From NCBI GenBank assembly GCA_963728075.1, contig CAVSIP010000007.1, forward strand, positions 372,001-436,000: 64,000 bases of DNA. The letters are read 5' to 3'. Numbering within the stretch: the stretch's first letter is position 1; each line of letters begins with the position of its first letter. The position numbers were made by a program, and so were the translations under genes. This document shows, in pieces, positions 55,165 to 63,215 of this stretch. The notes beneath the pieces are model-generated. The model searched no databases, was not told the DNA's origin, and saw nothing but the letters and a program-made list of their open reading frames with translations. The DNA comes from CAVSIP01 sp963728075. GTDB taxonomy: Bacteria > Actinomycetota > Actinomycetes > JAFAQI01 > DASSKL01.

Positions 55165-57132
55165 TCAGGAGCCGTCCGGCGGGCTGACCGTCGCCGTCCA
55201 CAGCGGCAGGACGAACGGCTGCGTCGACTGTGGCCGTACGGTCAGCAGCCGCGCGTCCTCCGTCGTGTGCAGGGTCAGCAGGTGGTGCGGGGTCAGCCCG
55301 AGCCCGGTCAGCACCGCCGGGTCGCGGGAGACCGCGACCAGGCGGCGGCCGTGCGCAGTCACGGATCTCGCCACCTCCGTGACCAGGACCGTGTCCGGCG
55401 CGGCGATCGCCGCCGTCGGGACCCCGCAACGGATGCGGACCGAACCGGGCAGCTGCTGGCTCGACTGCCAGCCGAGCACGAGCACGGCAGGGTGCTCCGG
55501 CAGCGCGGCGCACAGCCGCTCCAGCGCGGCCGGCTCGCCGCGCTCCGTGCCCGCCCCCGCGAGCGGTGCGGTCGCCATCAGGGGCAGCACGCTCAGCGCC
55601 CCGACGGCAACGGGTCGAGCCGCGGCGGGGAACCGGGCCAGCAGCCACATGACCGCGACCGTGAGCAGGGGGAGCGCCACCGGCACCAGGCGGCGGTCCG
55701 CCCACGGGTGGTCCGGCATGATCCCCGGGTACCAGAGCACGCGCAGCGTCGTGGCCCCGGCGGCCAGGGCGACGAGGGTGCTCGCCCCGGCCGGGTCGCG
55801 CCGCAGCGCCGCCCGGGTCAGCCCGGCCAGCCCGAGGACGGCCAGCACGACGAACGGGATGCCCGACCACGAGGCGAGCCAGTGCATGCTCTGCTCGGCG
55901 TACGTCCGGTTCGGGTCCGCCGGCAGCCCCTGGTGCGCCTGCAGGGCTGCCACGGCTGGCGCGCCGCGGTAGTGCGCGGTGCGGACGGTCTGCAGGAGCG
56001 GTCGGACGGCCAGGGCGACGGCTCCCACGACGACCATGCCGGCGGCCGCGTTCGGCAGCCACCGCCGCCAGCTGCGCACCCAGCCGGCACGGCGGAGGCG
56101 GCCACCGTGGCGCAGCCACCACCAGCCGGCACCGAGGACCAGCACCCACCCCACCGCGACGGCCAGCAGCTGGGGCAGCATCTCCGCGAGGTAGGGCCGG
56201 CTGAGGACCAGGCCGTCGACCACCCCGTACGCCACGCCGACCGCCAGGCCGACACCGACCGGACGCGCCCGGCGGGTGCCGCTGCGGGCGGCGAGGACGG
56301 CCAGCCACGCCACCACGGGCAGCAGATCGGCGAAGGCGTCCAGCCGCACCAGGCTCGACAGGCCGAGCAGCAGACCCCCCGCGGCGAGCAGCGCCTGGGA
56401 GCGCCGGTGGTGGTGGCGCATGCCGGCCAGGACTGCGGTGAGCCCGGCGAGGAACAGCAGCATGGCGGCCGGTTCGGCCAGCGTGGTCCGCGTCGCGTGC
56501 AGCACCGGGAAGATCACCGCGAGGAGGGCGGCGGCAGCGGGTGCGGCCCACCGGCCGGCGACGGCGGCGGCCAGTCCCGCCGCCGTGAGCAGCGCCACCC
56601 CGCCGATCACCGTGTTGGCGTGCAGGATCCCGTCGAGCCCGGCCACCCACCCGGCGGGGGCGAGCAGCAGGGGCAGCCCCGTCATGAACTGCGGGACGAC
56701 GCTGTGCAGGTGGTCGGCCGCGTAGTAGGCGGGGCTGGAGACACGCACTCCGGGCAGCAGGCCGAACAGGTCGCCGTGCGCGGGGATCGGCAGCCGGCCC
56801 GCCTGGGCGATCCAGTCGGCGGTCAACGCGTACGCGGCCGGGTCGCGGCGTACGACGACGTGGCTGGCATGCGTCACCCACGTCAGGGCGGTGAAGCCGG
56901 CGACGACGAGGAGCGTCAGCAGCAGCGGCACCCACTCCCTGGGCGCATGGTCGCCACCGTCGCGTCCGGACCAGCGCCAGACGGCGACCGCGGCGCCGAG
57001 CGCGGCCGCGCCGCAGAGCGGAACCGCCGGGCCCGGCCGGTACCAGCCGGCGACGAGCAGTGGCAGCGCCACGGCCAGCCAGCCGCCCGCGACGCTCGCG
57101 GCGGCGAGTGCCACCCGGGTCACCAGGGGCAC
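55165..57132 (-). CDS. Polytopic glycosyltransferase-like membrane protein
   Basis: This protein of about 655 residues has ten or more membrane helices. The periplasmic loop VVRRDPAAYALTADWIAQAGRLPIP near the start, with an Asp-Pro-x-x-Tyr after helix 2-3, and the LVRLDAFADLLP motif resemble polyprenyl-phosphate-sugar-dependent transferases (GT39/GT-C fold). The C-terminal 140 residues are a soluble domain (VLVLGWQSSQQLPGSVRIRCG). GTG at 57132 or 57123 could be the start. It lies 20 nt downstream of the phosphatase gene. Acceptor and donor are unknown. Confidence 0.65.
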   Translation of the reverse strand: MPLVTRVALAAASVAGGWLAVALPLLVAGWYRPGPAVPLCGAAALGAAVAVWRWSGRDGGDHAPREWVPLLLTLLVVAGFTALTWVTHASHVVVRRDPAAYALTADWIAQAGRLPIPAHGDLFGLLPGVRVSSPAYYAADHLHSVVPQFMTGLPLLLAPAGWVAGLDGILHANTVIGGVALLTAAGLAAAVAGRWAAPAAAALLAVIFPVLHATRTTLAEPAAMLLFLAGLTAVLAGMRHHHRRSQALLAAGGLLLGLSSLVRLDAFADLLPVVAWLAVLAARSGTRRARPVGVGLAVGVAYGVVDGLVLSRPYLAEMLPQLLAVAVGWVLVLGAGWWWLRHGGRLRRAGWVRSWRRWLPNAAAGMVVVGAVALAVRPLLQTVRTAHYRGAPAVAALQAHQGLPADPNRTYAEQSMHWLASWSGIPFVVLAVLGLAGLTRAALRRDPAGASTLVALAAGATTLRVLWYPGIMPDHPWADRRLVPVALPLLTVAVMWLLARFPAAARPVAVGALSVLPLMATAPLAGAGTERGEPAALERLCAALPEHPAVLVLGWQSSQQLPGSVRIRCGVPTAAIAAPDTVLVTEVARSVTAHGRRLVAVSRDPAVLTGLGLTPHHLLTLHTTEDARLLTVRPQSTQPFVLPLWTATVSPPDGS

Positions 57133-57152
57133 CGCTGCGGTCGGCCCGGTCG

Positions 57153-59048
57153 TCAGCGCAGACGCGCCAGGAGCAGCGTCACGTCGTCGCCGCCGGGCGG
57201 GGCGGCAGCGGTCAGGGCGGCGACCGCGTCCGCGCCGGTCGCACCGCTGCGCAGCAGCCCGCACAGCTGGTCGGCAGCCCGCTGCAGGCCGACGTCGAGG
57301 TCGCTGTCGGGTCGTTCGACCAACCCGTCGGTGAGCAGCAGTACGGTCGTGCCGGCGGTGCAGGCGGTACGGACGGTCTCCCGGGTCTCGGTCGTGAGCC
57401 CCACGGGCGGCGAGCCGCCGACGTCCACCAGCCGCACCTGGCCGTGCGGGTCCACGACGATCATCGGCAGGTGCCCCGCGCTCGCCAGCTCCACGGTGCC
57501 GGCGGCAGCATCGACGACGGCGTACGCCAACGTCACGAACTCGTCGACGTCCTCCCGGGCGACCAGCCGGTCGAGCTTGCGGAGCACGACGGCCGGGTCA
57601 GGGTCCACGGCGACGTACGCCCGGACGGCTGCGCGGATCCGGGTCATGGTGGCCGCCGCGCGCACGCCTCGGCCCATGACGTCGCCGATGACGAGGGCCA
57701 GGCGCCCGTCGTCCAGCTCGATCGCGTCGTACCAGTCGCCGCCCACGAGCTCGGTGACGTCACCGCCGGCGGTGAGCCGGGCGGCGAGCTCCAGGCCGGG
57801 GACGGCGGGCAGCGGCTGCGGTGCGAGCCCCGCCTGCAGCTCCCGTGCCGTTCGCTGGGACGCGGTGAGCAGGCGCGCGCGCTCCAATGCCACCGCGGCC
57901 TGACCGGCCAGGGTGCCCAGCGCGGCGAGGGTCTCCGGAGCGAGGTCGGCGTGGCCGTCGAAGTGCAGCACCAGCAACCCGACCAGGTCGGCGCTGCTCC
58001 GAAGCGGTAGGCAGGCGGCCCCGCCCTGGTCGTCGGTCGGGGGGACGAGCACGAGCCCGCCGGTGGTGACCGCGTCGGTGACGGCGTCGGCAGCGGCCCC
58101 ACCGACCGTCGGTGCCCCGGCGACCACGGACAGGGCGGCGCGGGGCGTGGAGCGCAGGAGCAGCGACACGTCGGTCGCGCCGAACAGTCGGCGGCTCTCG
58201 CGGACCACGGTCTCGGCGACCGCGGGCACGGTCTGCTCGCCGCCGATCGCCGTGATCGCCTGCTGCAGGCCGACGAGCCGCTGCTCCGCCTCCACCCGGG
58301 CGGTCGCGTCGTATGCGCAGCCCACCGTGCCGGTGAGCTCGCCGTCGGGGCCGAGGGTCACCTGGCCACGACCCTCCAGCCAGCGCGTGGTGCCGTCCGG
58401 GCGGATCACCCGGTAGCGCACGGCGTACGCCGTCCCGCCGCGCAGGGCCCGGTCGACCGCGGCGAGCATCTCCGCGCGGTCCTCGGGGTGGACCAGCGAC
58501 TCCCACGTGGTGTCGGTGCCGTCGAAGCCGCCGGGCGGGAGCCCGAACAGCGCCTCCAGTCGCTCGTCCCACGTCGACCGACCGGTCGCGGCGTCCCATC
58601 GCCACGTGCCCAGCCCGGCGGCGTCGAGTGCGAGCCGCAGCCGCATGTCGCGGTCGGCGGCCTGCGTCTCGAGCACGCGGCGGTCGGTGATCTCCTCGCT
58701 GAGGCCGACCACACCGACGACGGTGTCGCCCTCCACGATCGGCCCGTCGGTGATGCGGACGAGCGTCGTGCTGCCGTCCTTGCGCCGTACGGGGAACTCC
58801 CCGCTCCACGTCCGGCCGGCGAGGACCTGGGTCATGATCGCGCCCGCGGCCTGCAGGTCCTCCTGGCGGACGAACAGGTCCATGACGCTCGCGCCGAGCA
58901 TCTCCGCCGCGGAGTAGCCGTAGAGCTGCTCGGCGGCGAGGTTCCAGTGGAAGATCCGGCCGGTCAGGTCGGTGGCGATCACGGCGGCGCCGACGGCGTC
59001 GAGCAGCCGGGCCTCGCCCGCGCTGCGCGTGGTCGCACTGCCGTCCAT
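57153..59048 (-). CDS. PAS-PAS-GAF-PP2C (SpoIIE-type) phosphatase
   Basis: This 631-residue soluble signalling protein has two PAS domains (about 10-130 and 135-255), a GAF domain (270-400) and a PP2C/SpoIIE phosphatase domain (420-631). Metal-binding motifs are VGGDWYDAIELDDGRLALVIGDVMGRG, LASAGHLPMIVV, LLLTDGLVERP and GGDDVTLLLARLR. It should dephosphorylate an anti-anti-sigma factor in response to sensed signals. ATG at 59048 is used because upstream Met codons lie in the tRNA-flanking spacer. Confidence 0.92.
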   Translation of the reverse strand: MDGSATTRSAGEARLLDAVGAAVIATDLTGRIFHWNLAAEQLYGYSAAEMLGASVMDLFVRQEDLQAAGAIMTQVLAGRTWSGEFPVRRKDGSTTLVRITDGPIVEGDTVVGVVGLSEEITDRRVLETQAADRDMRLRLALDAAGLGTWRWDAATGRSTWDERLEALFGLPPGGFDGTDTTWESLVHPEDRAEMLAAVDRALRGGTAYAVRYRVIRPDGTTRWLEGRGQVTLGPDGELTGTVGCAYDATARVEAEQRLVGLQQAITAIGGEQTVPAVAETVVRESRRLFGATDVSLLLRSTPRAALSVVAGAPTVGGAAADAVTDAVTTGGLVLVPPTDDQGGAACLPLRSSADLVGLLVLHFDGHADLAPETLAALGTLAGQAAVALERARLLTASQRTARELQAGLAPQPLPAVPGLELAARLTAGGDVTELVGGDWYDAIELDDGRLALVIGDVMGRGVRAAATMTRIRAAVRAYVAVDPDPAVVLRKLDRLVAREDVDEFVTLAYAVVDAAAGTVELASAGHLPMIVVDPHGQVRLVDVGGSPPVGLTTETRETVRTACTAGTTVLLLTDGLVERPDSDLDVGLQRAADQLCGLLRSGATGADAVAALTAAAPPGGDDVTLLLARLR

Positions 59049-59119
59049 GCGCCCCGACGCTACCTGCGACGGCCGGGTTCGTCCCGGGGTCGGGGAACAG
59101 TCCACCGGTTCGACCCGGA

Positions 59120-59160
59120 AAGACCGGCCTCACGCCGGTTCCTGGCGCGAGGCCGGTCTT
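59120..59160 (-). terminator. Hairpin terminator downstream of tRNA-Ser(GGA)
   Basis: AAGACCGGCCTC (59120-59131) pairs with GAGGCCGGTCTT (59149-59160), with an inner CGCC/GGCG stem. It lies 9 nt past the 3' end of the minus-strand tRNA and upstream of the phosphatase gene. Confidence 0.8.
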
Positions 59161-59169
59161 GTCGAGCGA

Positions 59170-59258
59170 TGGCGGAGGATGCGAGATTCGAACTCGCGAG
59201 GGGTTGCCCCCAACACGCTTTCCAAGCGTGCGCCCTAGGCCAACTAGGCGAATCCTCC
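59170..59258 (-). tRNA. tRNA-Ser (GGA anticodon)
   Basis: Read on the minus strand, acceptor GGAGGAT pairs with ATCCTCC. The D arm is followed by an anticodon loop TTGGAAA (GGA), a long variable arm, a T arm with GTTCGAATC and encoded CCA. It is the second serine tRNA within 4.3 kb. Confidence 0.95.
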
Positions 59259-59285
59259 GCGGGCCAGGATACCCGGGCCCCGACG

Positions 59286-60164
59286 TCAGCCGTCGGCGAC
59301 CGAGGTGGCGAGCTCGCTGACGTACTGGCCGTAGCTGGACTTGCCGAGCGCGGCACCGAGGCGGGCGACCTGCTCGGCGTCGATGTAGCCCATCCGGTAG
59401 GCGACCTCCTCCAGGCAGGCGATCCGTACGCCCTGGCGGTGCTGGAGGACCTGGACGTACTGGCCGGCCTCGATCAGGCTGTCGTGCGTACCGGTGTCGA
59501 GCCACGCCATGCCGCGGCCGAGGTTGACGAGCTTCGCGGCGCCCTCGCGGATGTAGCGGTTGTTCACGTCGGTGATCTCGATCTCGCCGCGCGGGGACGG
59601 CTCGAGGTTCGCGGCGATGTCGACGACGCGGTTGTCGTAGAAGTACAGCCCGACGATCGCCAGGTTCGACCGGGGACGCTCCGGCTTCTCCTGGATCTCG
59701 ACCAGCCGGCCGTCGTCGTTGGTCACCGCCACGCCGTACCGGTGGGGGTCGTGCACGGGGTAGCCGAACAGGGTCGCGCCGGACAGCGCGGCGGCCTCCG
59801 CCTGCAGGAGCTCGGCCAGGCCGTGCCCGTGGAAGATGTTGTCGCCGAGCACGAGGCACACGGTGTCGTCGCCGACGAAGTCCGCGCCGACGACGAACGC
59901 GTCGGCGAGCCCGCGCGGCTCCTCCTGCACGGCGTAGGAGAACGACACGCCGAGGTCGGAGCCGTCGCCGAGCATCCGCTCGAAGCTCGGCAGGTCGACC
60001 GGGGTGGAGATGATCAGGATCTCCCGGATGCCGGCCAGCATGAGCACCGACAGCGGGTAGTAGACCATCGGCTTGTCGTAGACCGGCAGCAGCTGCTTCG
60101 ACACCGCGCGCGTGATCGGGTGCAGGCGGGTGCCCGCACCGCCGGCCAGGACGATCCCCTTCAC
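59286..60164 (-). CDS. rfbA: Glucose-1-phosphate thymidylyltransferase
   Basis: This 292-residue nucleotidyltransferase makes dTDP-glucose for dTDP-L-rhamnose synthesis. Motifs are GIVLAGGAGTRLHPITRAVSKQLLPVYDKPMVYYPLS, VQEEPRGLADAF, LVLGDNIFHG, EIQEKPERPRSNLAIVGLYFYD, EITDVNN and GMAWLDTGTHDSL. GTG at 60164 is the start. No rfbBCD genes are adjacent. It is divergent from the SRP RNA/dnaX unit and upstream of tRNA-Ser(GGA). Confidence 0.96.
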   Translation of the reverse strand: MKGIVLAGGAGTRLHPITRAVSKQLLPVYDKPMVYYPLSVLMLAGIREILIISTPVDLPSFERMLGDGSDLGVSFSYAVQEEPRGLADAFVVGADFVGDDTVCLVLGDNIFHGHGLAELLQAEAAALSGATLFGYPVHDPHRYGVAVTNDDGRLVEIQEKPERPRSNLAIVGLYFYDNRVVDIAANLEPSPRGEIEITDVNNRYIREGAAKLVNLGRGMAWLDTGTHDSLIEAGQYVQVLQHRQGVRIACLEEVAYRMGYIDAEQVARLGAALGKSSYGQYVSELATSVADG

Positions 60165-60219
60165 ACGGTCCCCTTCATCAGGCCGGCAGCCTACGGCCGC
60201 GGCCGTCTAGAGTGGAGGA

Positions 60220-60308
60220 GGCCCCCCGCGCGGCGTGCATCCTGTGAACCTCCCCAGGGCCGGAAGGCAGCAAGGATAAGCGGGCTCTGGCGGGTGCGCG
60301 GGGGGTCC
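60220..60308 (+). ncRNA. ffs: Small bacterial SRP RNA
   Basis: The conserved apical domain GGGCCGGAAGGCAGCAAGG with GTGAACC and GGCTCTGGCGGG is present. Long outer arms (60220-60231 and 60296-60308, C-rich and G-rich) close the hairpin. A -10-like TAGAGT lies at 60208. The dnaX start codon follows 25 nt later, as in many actinobacteria. Confidence 0.95.
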
Positions 60309-60332
60309 TTCTCGACCCGGGAGCCGCCTGCC

Positions 60333-62093
60333 GTGACGCTCGCCCTGTACCGCAAGTACCGCCCCGGCACCTTCGCCGAGGTCGTCGGCCAGGAGCACGT
60401 CACCGAGCCGCTGCAGCAGGCGCTGCGCTCCGGTCGCATCCACCACGCGTACCTGTTCAGCGGCCCGCGCGGGTGCGGCAAGACCTCCAGCGCGCGCATC
60501 CTGGCCCGCTCGCTCAACTGCGAGCAGGGTCCGACCCCGACCCCGTGCGGGGAGTGCGACTCCTGCCAGGCGCTCGCCCCCAACGGGGCGGGCAGCCTCG
60601 ACGTCATCGAGATCGACGCGGCCAGCCACGGCGGCGTGGACGACGCCCGCGACCTGCGCGAGCGCGCGTTCTTCGCGCCGGTGAGCAGCCGGTTCAAGAT
60701 CTACATCGTCGACGAGGCGCACATGGTGAGCCGGGAGGGCTTCAACGCCCTGCTCAAGCTCGTCGAGGAGCCGCCGCCGCACCTGAAGTTCGTCTTCGCG
60801 ACGACCGAGCCGGAGAAGGTCATCGGGACGATCAAGTCCCGGACGTTCCACTACCCGTTCCGGCTCGTCCCTCCCGCCGTGCTGCGCGACCACCTGGCTC
60901 GCGTCTGCGAGCAGGAGGGCGCGGAGGTCGACCCCCTGGTGCTGCCGCTGGTGGTGCGGGCGAGCGGGGGATCCGTACGCGACGCGCTGTCGGTGCTCGA
61001 CCAGCTGCTCGCGGGCGCCGGCCCCGAAGGGGTGTCGTACGCGCACGCGGTCGCGCTCCTCGGCTACACCGACGCCGAGCTGCTCGACCAGGTGGTGGAG
61101 GCGTTCGCCGCCGGTGACGGGGCGGCCGTGCTCCGGCTCGTCGACGAGGTGGTGGAGGCCGGGCACGACCCTCGCCGGTTCGCCATCGACCTGCTCGAGC
61201 GGTTCCGCGACCTGCTCGTGCTCGACGCCGTGCCCGATGCGGGCACGTCCGGGCTGCTGTCCGTACCCAGCGACTGGCTCGAGCGGATGGGTGCGCAGGC
61301 CACCACGTTCGGCCGGGCGGCACTCGTCCGCGCCGCCGACATCTTCAACGCGGGCATCGGGGAGATGAAGGGCACCACCTCGCCGCGGCTGCAGCTCGAG
61401 CTCATGTGCACGCGGGTGCTGCTGCCGGCCGCCGGCACCGACCCCGAGGCCCTGCTCGTCCGCCTGGAGCGGCTCGAGCGCCGCTCGTCCATCGGCGCCG
61501 CCCCCGCCCCCGCCCCCGCCGCGGCCCCCGCCGCGGCCCCCGCCCCCGCCGCGGTCGTGAAGCAGAACGCACCTGAGGCTGCCACTTCGCTTCACGACCG
61601 GGACGAATCGGGCGGGGAGGCGGTACCGGAGGCGGTCGCGCCGCCGGCCACGGCCGACGGTGGGGTGGACGCCGCGGGCGTACGCCGGGTGTGGAGCGAC
61701 GTGCTGGAGTCGATCAAGGCACGCAAGCGGACGACGCACGCGCAGCTGCAGGACGCGCAGGTGGTCGCGGCGGACGGCCGGTCGGTGACGCTGGAGTTCA
61801 AGCACGCACCGATCCGCCGTCAGTTCGACACGGGCGTGGGACCGGACGTCGTGCGCGAGGCGCTGCGGGAGGTCCTGGGCGTCGACTGGACCGTGCAGAC
61901 GGTCGTCGGCGACGGTGGTAGTGACGGCGCCTCGTCCGCGCCGCCCGCGCGTACGGCGGCCCCGATGCCGCCGCCCGAGCCCGAGCCGGAGCCCGACCTC
62001 GACGACGCCGAGGCGGACGCGCCCGCCGACCCGGTGGCGCTGCTCGAACAGCAGCTCGGCGCGCGGGTCATCGGGGAGATCGACGGCCGCTGA
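60333..62093 (+). CDS. dnaX: DNA polymerase III subunit gamma/tau
   Basis: This 586-residue clamp-loader subunit starts with GTG at 60333. It shows LYRKYRPGTFAEVVGQEHV, Walker A FSGPRGCGKTSSARIL, a zinc module (CEQGPTPTPCGECDSCQ), Walker B IVDEAHMV and FATTEPEKV. The clamp-loader core ends near residue 375. An Ala/Pro-rich linker (about 390-440), a tau-like domain and an acidic C-terminal tail follow. The linker contains an 11-bp DNA palindrome. No A-rich slippery run is seen, so a shorter gamma form by frameshift is not indicated. GGGAG lies 10-15 nt before the start. Confidence 0.96.
   Translation: MTLALYRKYRPGTFAEVVGQEHVTEPLQQALRSGRIHHAYLFSGPRGCGKTSSARILARSLNCEQGPTPTPCGECDSCQALAPNGAGSLDVIEIDAASHGGVDDARDLRERAFFAPVSSRFKIYIVDEAHMVSREGFNALLKLVEEPPPHLKFVFATTEPEKVIGTIKSRTFHYPFRLVPPAVLRDHLARVCEQEGAEVDPLVLPLVVRASGGSVRDALSVLDQLLAGAGPEGVSYAHAVALLGYTDAELLDQVVEAFAAGDGAAVLRLVDEVVEAGHDPRRFAIDLLERFRDLLVLDAVPDAGTSGLLSVPSDWLERMGAQATTFGRAALVRAADIFNAGIGEMKGTTSPRLQLELMCTRVLLPAAGTDPEALLVRLERLERRSSIGAAPAPAPAAAPAAAPAPAAVVKQNAPEAATSLHDRDESGGEAVPEAVAPPATADGGVDAAGVRRVWSDVLESIKARKRTTHAQLQDAQVVAADGRSVTLEFKHAPIRRQFDTGVGPDVVREALREVLGVDWTVQTVVGDGGSDGASSAPPARTAAPMPPPEPEPEPDLDDAEADAPADPVALLEQQLGARVIGEIDGR
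61553..61599. repeat. 11-bp inverted repeat inside the dnaX linker
   Basis: GGTCGTGAAGC (61553-61563) and GCTTCACGACC (61589-61599) are perfectly complementary with a 25-nt loop. It interrupts a run of Ala/Pro codons built from GCCCCCGCC-type repeats and is translated in frame as VVKQNAPEAATSLHDRD. Confidence 0.6.
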
Positions 62094-62110
62094 CGACGTA
62101 CGCTGGCGCC

Positions 62111-62452
62111 ATGTCGCGACCGACGCCAGGCGGACAGCCCAACATGCAGCAGCTGCTCCAGCAGGCCCAGCAGATGCAGCAGCAGCTCATGGCCACCCAG
62201 CAGGAGCTGGCCCAGGAGCGGGTCGAGGGGCACGCGGGCGGCGGGCTCGTGACGGCGACGGTCTCCGGGAACGGCGAGCTGCTCGAGGTCGCCATCGACC
62301 CGAAGGCCGTCGACCCGGACGACGTGGAGACCCTGCAGGACCTCATCGTCGCGGCCGTCCGCGACGCGGGCCGGCAGGCCAACCAGCTCGCCGAGCAGAA
62401 GATGGGTCCCCTGACCGGGGGGACGGGCGGCCTCGGCCTGCCCGGGTTCTAG
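62111..62452 (+). CDS. YbaB/EbfC nucleoid-associated protein
   Basis: This 113-residue DNA-binding protein starts with ATG at 62111. It has a Gln-rich N-terminal helix (MQQLLQQAQQMQQQLMATQQ), then VTATVSGNGELLEVAIDPKAVDPDDVETLQDLIVAAVRDAGRQA. It normally acts as a dimer that binds the nucleoid. It sits between dnaX and recR in the conserved order, with the recR GTG directly after its stop. Confidence 0.94.
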   Translation: MSRPTPGGQPNMQQLLQQAQQMQQQLMATQQELAQERVEGHAGGGLVTATVSGNGELLEVAIDPKAVDPDDVETLQDLIVAAVRDAGRQANQLAEQKMGPLTGGTGGLGLPGF

Positions 62453-63055
62453 GTGTACGAAGGCGCGGTCCAGGACCTCATCGACGAGCTCGGGCGGCTG
62501 CCCGGGGTCGGGCCCAAGAGCGCGCAGCGGATCGCCTTCCACCTGCTCGCGGCCGACCCGGCCGACGTCAAGCGGCTCGTCGACGCGCTCGTGCAGGTCA
62601 AGGAGAAGGTGCACTTCTGCCGGATCTGCGGCAACGTCGCCGAGAGCGAGGAGTGCCGGATCTGCCGTGACCCGCGCCGCGACCCTGCGGTCATCTGCGT
62701 GGTCGAGGAGCCCAAGGACGTGGTCGCGATCGAGCGCACGCGGGAGTTCCGCGGGCGCTACCACGTGCTCGGCGGCGCGATCAGCCCGATCGACGGCGTC
62801 GGCCCGGACGACCTGCGGATCCGCGAGCTGATGACCCGTCTCGCGGACGGCACGGTCACCGAGGTGATCATCGCCACCGACCCGAACCTCGAGGGCGAGG
62901 CGACCGCCACGTTCCTCGCCCGCAACGTGCTCAAGCCGCTCGGCCTTCGGGTCACCCGGCTGGCGAGCGGGCTGCCGGTCGGCGGTGACCTCGAGTACGC
63001 GGACGAGGTCACGCTCGGCCGGGCGTTCGAGGGCCGGCGCCTGCTCGACGTCTGA
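62453..63055 (+). CDS. recR: Recombination mediator RecR
   Basis: This 200-residue protein starts with GTG at 62453 directly after the ybaB stop. Helix-hairpin-helix LPGVGPKSAQRIAFHLL, the four-Cys zinc module CRICGNVAESEECRIC and a Toprim domain (VICVVEEPKDVVAIERTREFRGRYHVLGGAISP) are all present. It loads RecA with RecF/RecO during gap repair. Confidence 0.97.
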   Translation: MYEGAVQDLIDELGRLPGVGPKSAQRIAFHLLAADPADVKRLVDALVQVKEKVHFCRICGNVAESEECRICRDPRRDPAVICVVEEPKDVVAIERTREFRGRYHVLGGAISPIDGVGPDDLRIRELMTRLADGTVTEVIIATDPNLEGEATATFLARNVLKPLGLRVTRLASGLPVGGDLEYADEVTLGRAFEGRRLLDV

Positions 63056-63087
63056 GCGCGCCGCCGTACCCCGGCTTCTCCGTACGA

Positions 63088-63146
63088 GGCATTGGCGTGA
63101 GATCTGGACTGCGTACGGTGTGTCGCCCAGCGTTGGCGCCAATGCC
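63088..63146. terminator. Long-loop hairpin after recR
   Basis: GGCATTGGCG (63088-63097) and CGCCAATGCC (63137-63146) pair perfectly over 10 bp with a 39-nt loop. It lies 33 nt after the recR stop and could terminate dnaX-ybaB-recR transcripts. It leads directly into the G-rich repeat. Confidence 0.5.
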
Positions 63147-63215
63147 CGGGGCGAGGGGCCGGGGCGAGGGGGCGGGGCGAGGGCCCGGGGCGAGGGGGCG
63201 GGCCCGGGGCGAGGG
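63147..63215. repeat. G-rich tandem repeat, five copies of GGGGCGAGG
   Basis: Five degenerate copies of GGGGCGAGG, most 13 nt apart with CC/GG spacers, occupy the space between the recR hairpin and the ABC-2 permease stop at 63216. The G-runs could form a G-quadruplex on the plus strand. Confidence 0.8.

Noticed and set aside
58488..60332. 5' extension of the dnaX frame through the phosphatase, tRNA and SRP RNA
   Set aside because: It crosses structured RNA genes; YRKYRPGTF just after GTG 60333 is the normal DnaX N-terminus.
61500..61560. Possible programmed frameshift in dnaX giving a gamma form
   Set aside because: No A-rich or other classical slippery run is present; the GC repeats are simple Ala/Pro codons.
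63147..63215. CRISPR-like repeat array
   Set aside because: Units are only about 9-13 nt, contiguous, without unique spacers, and no cas gene is present.
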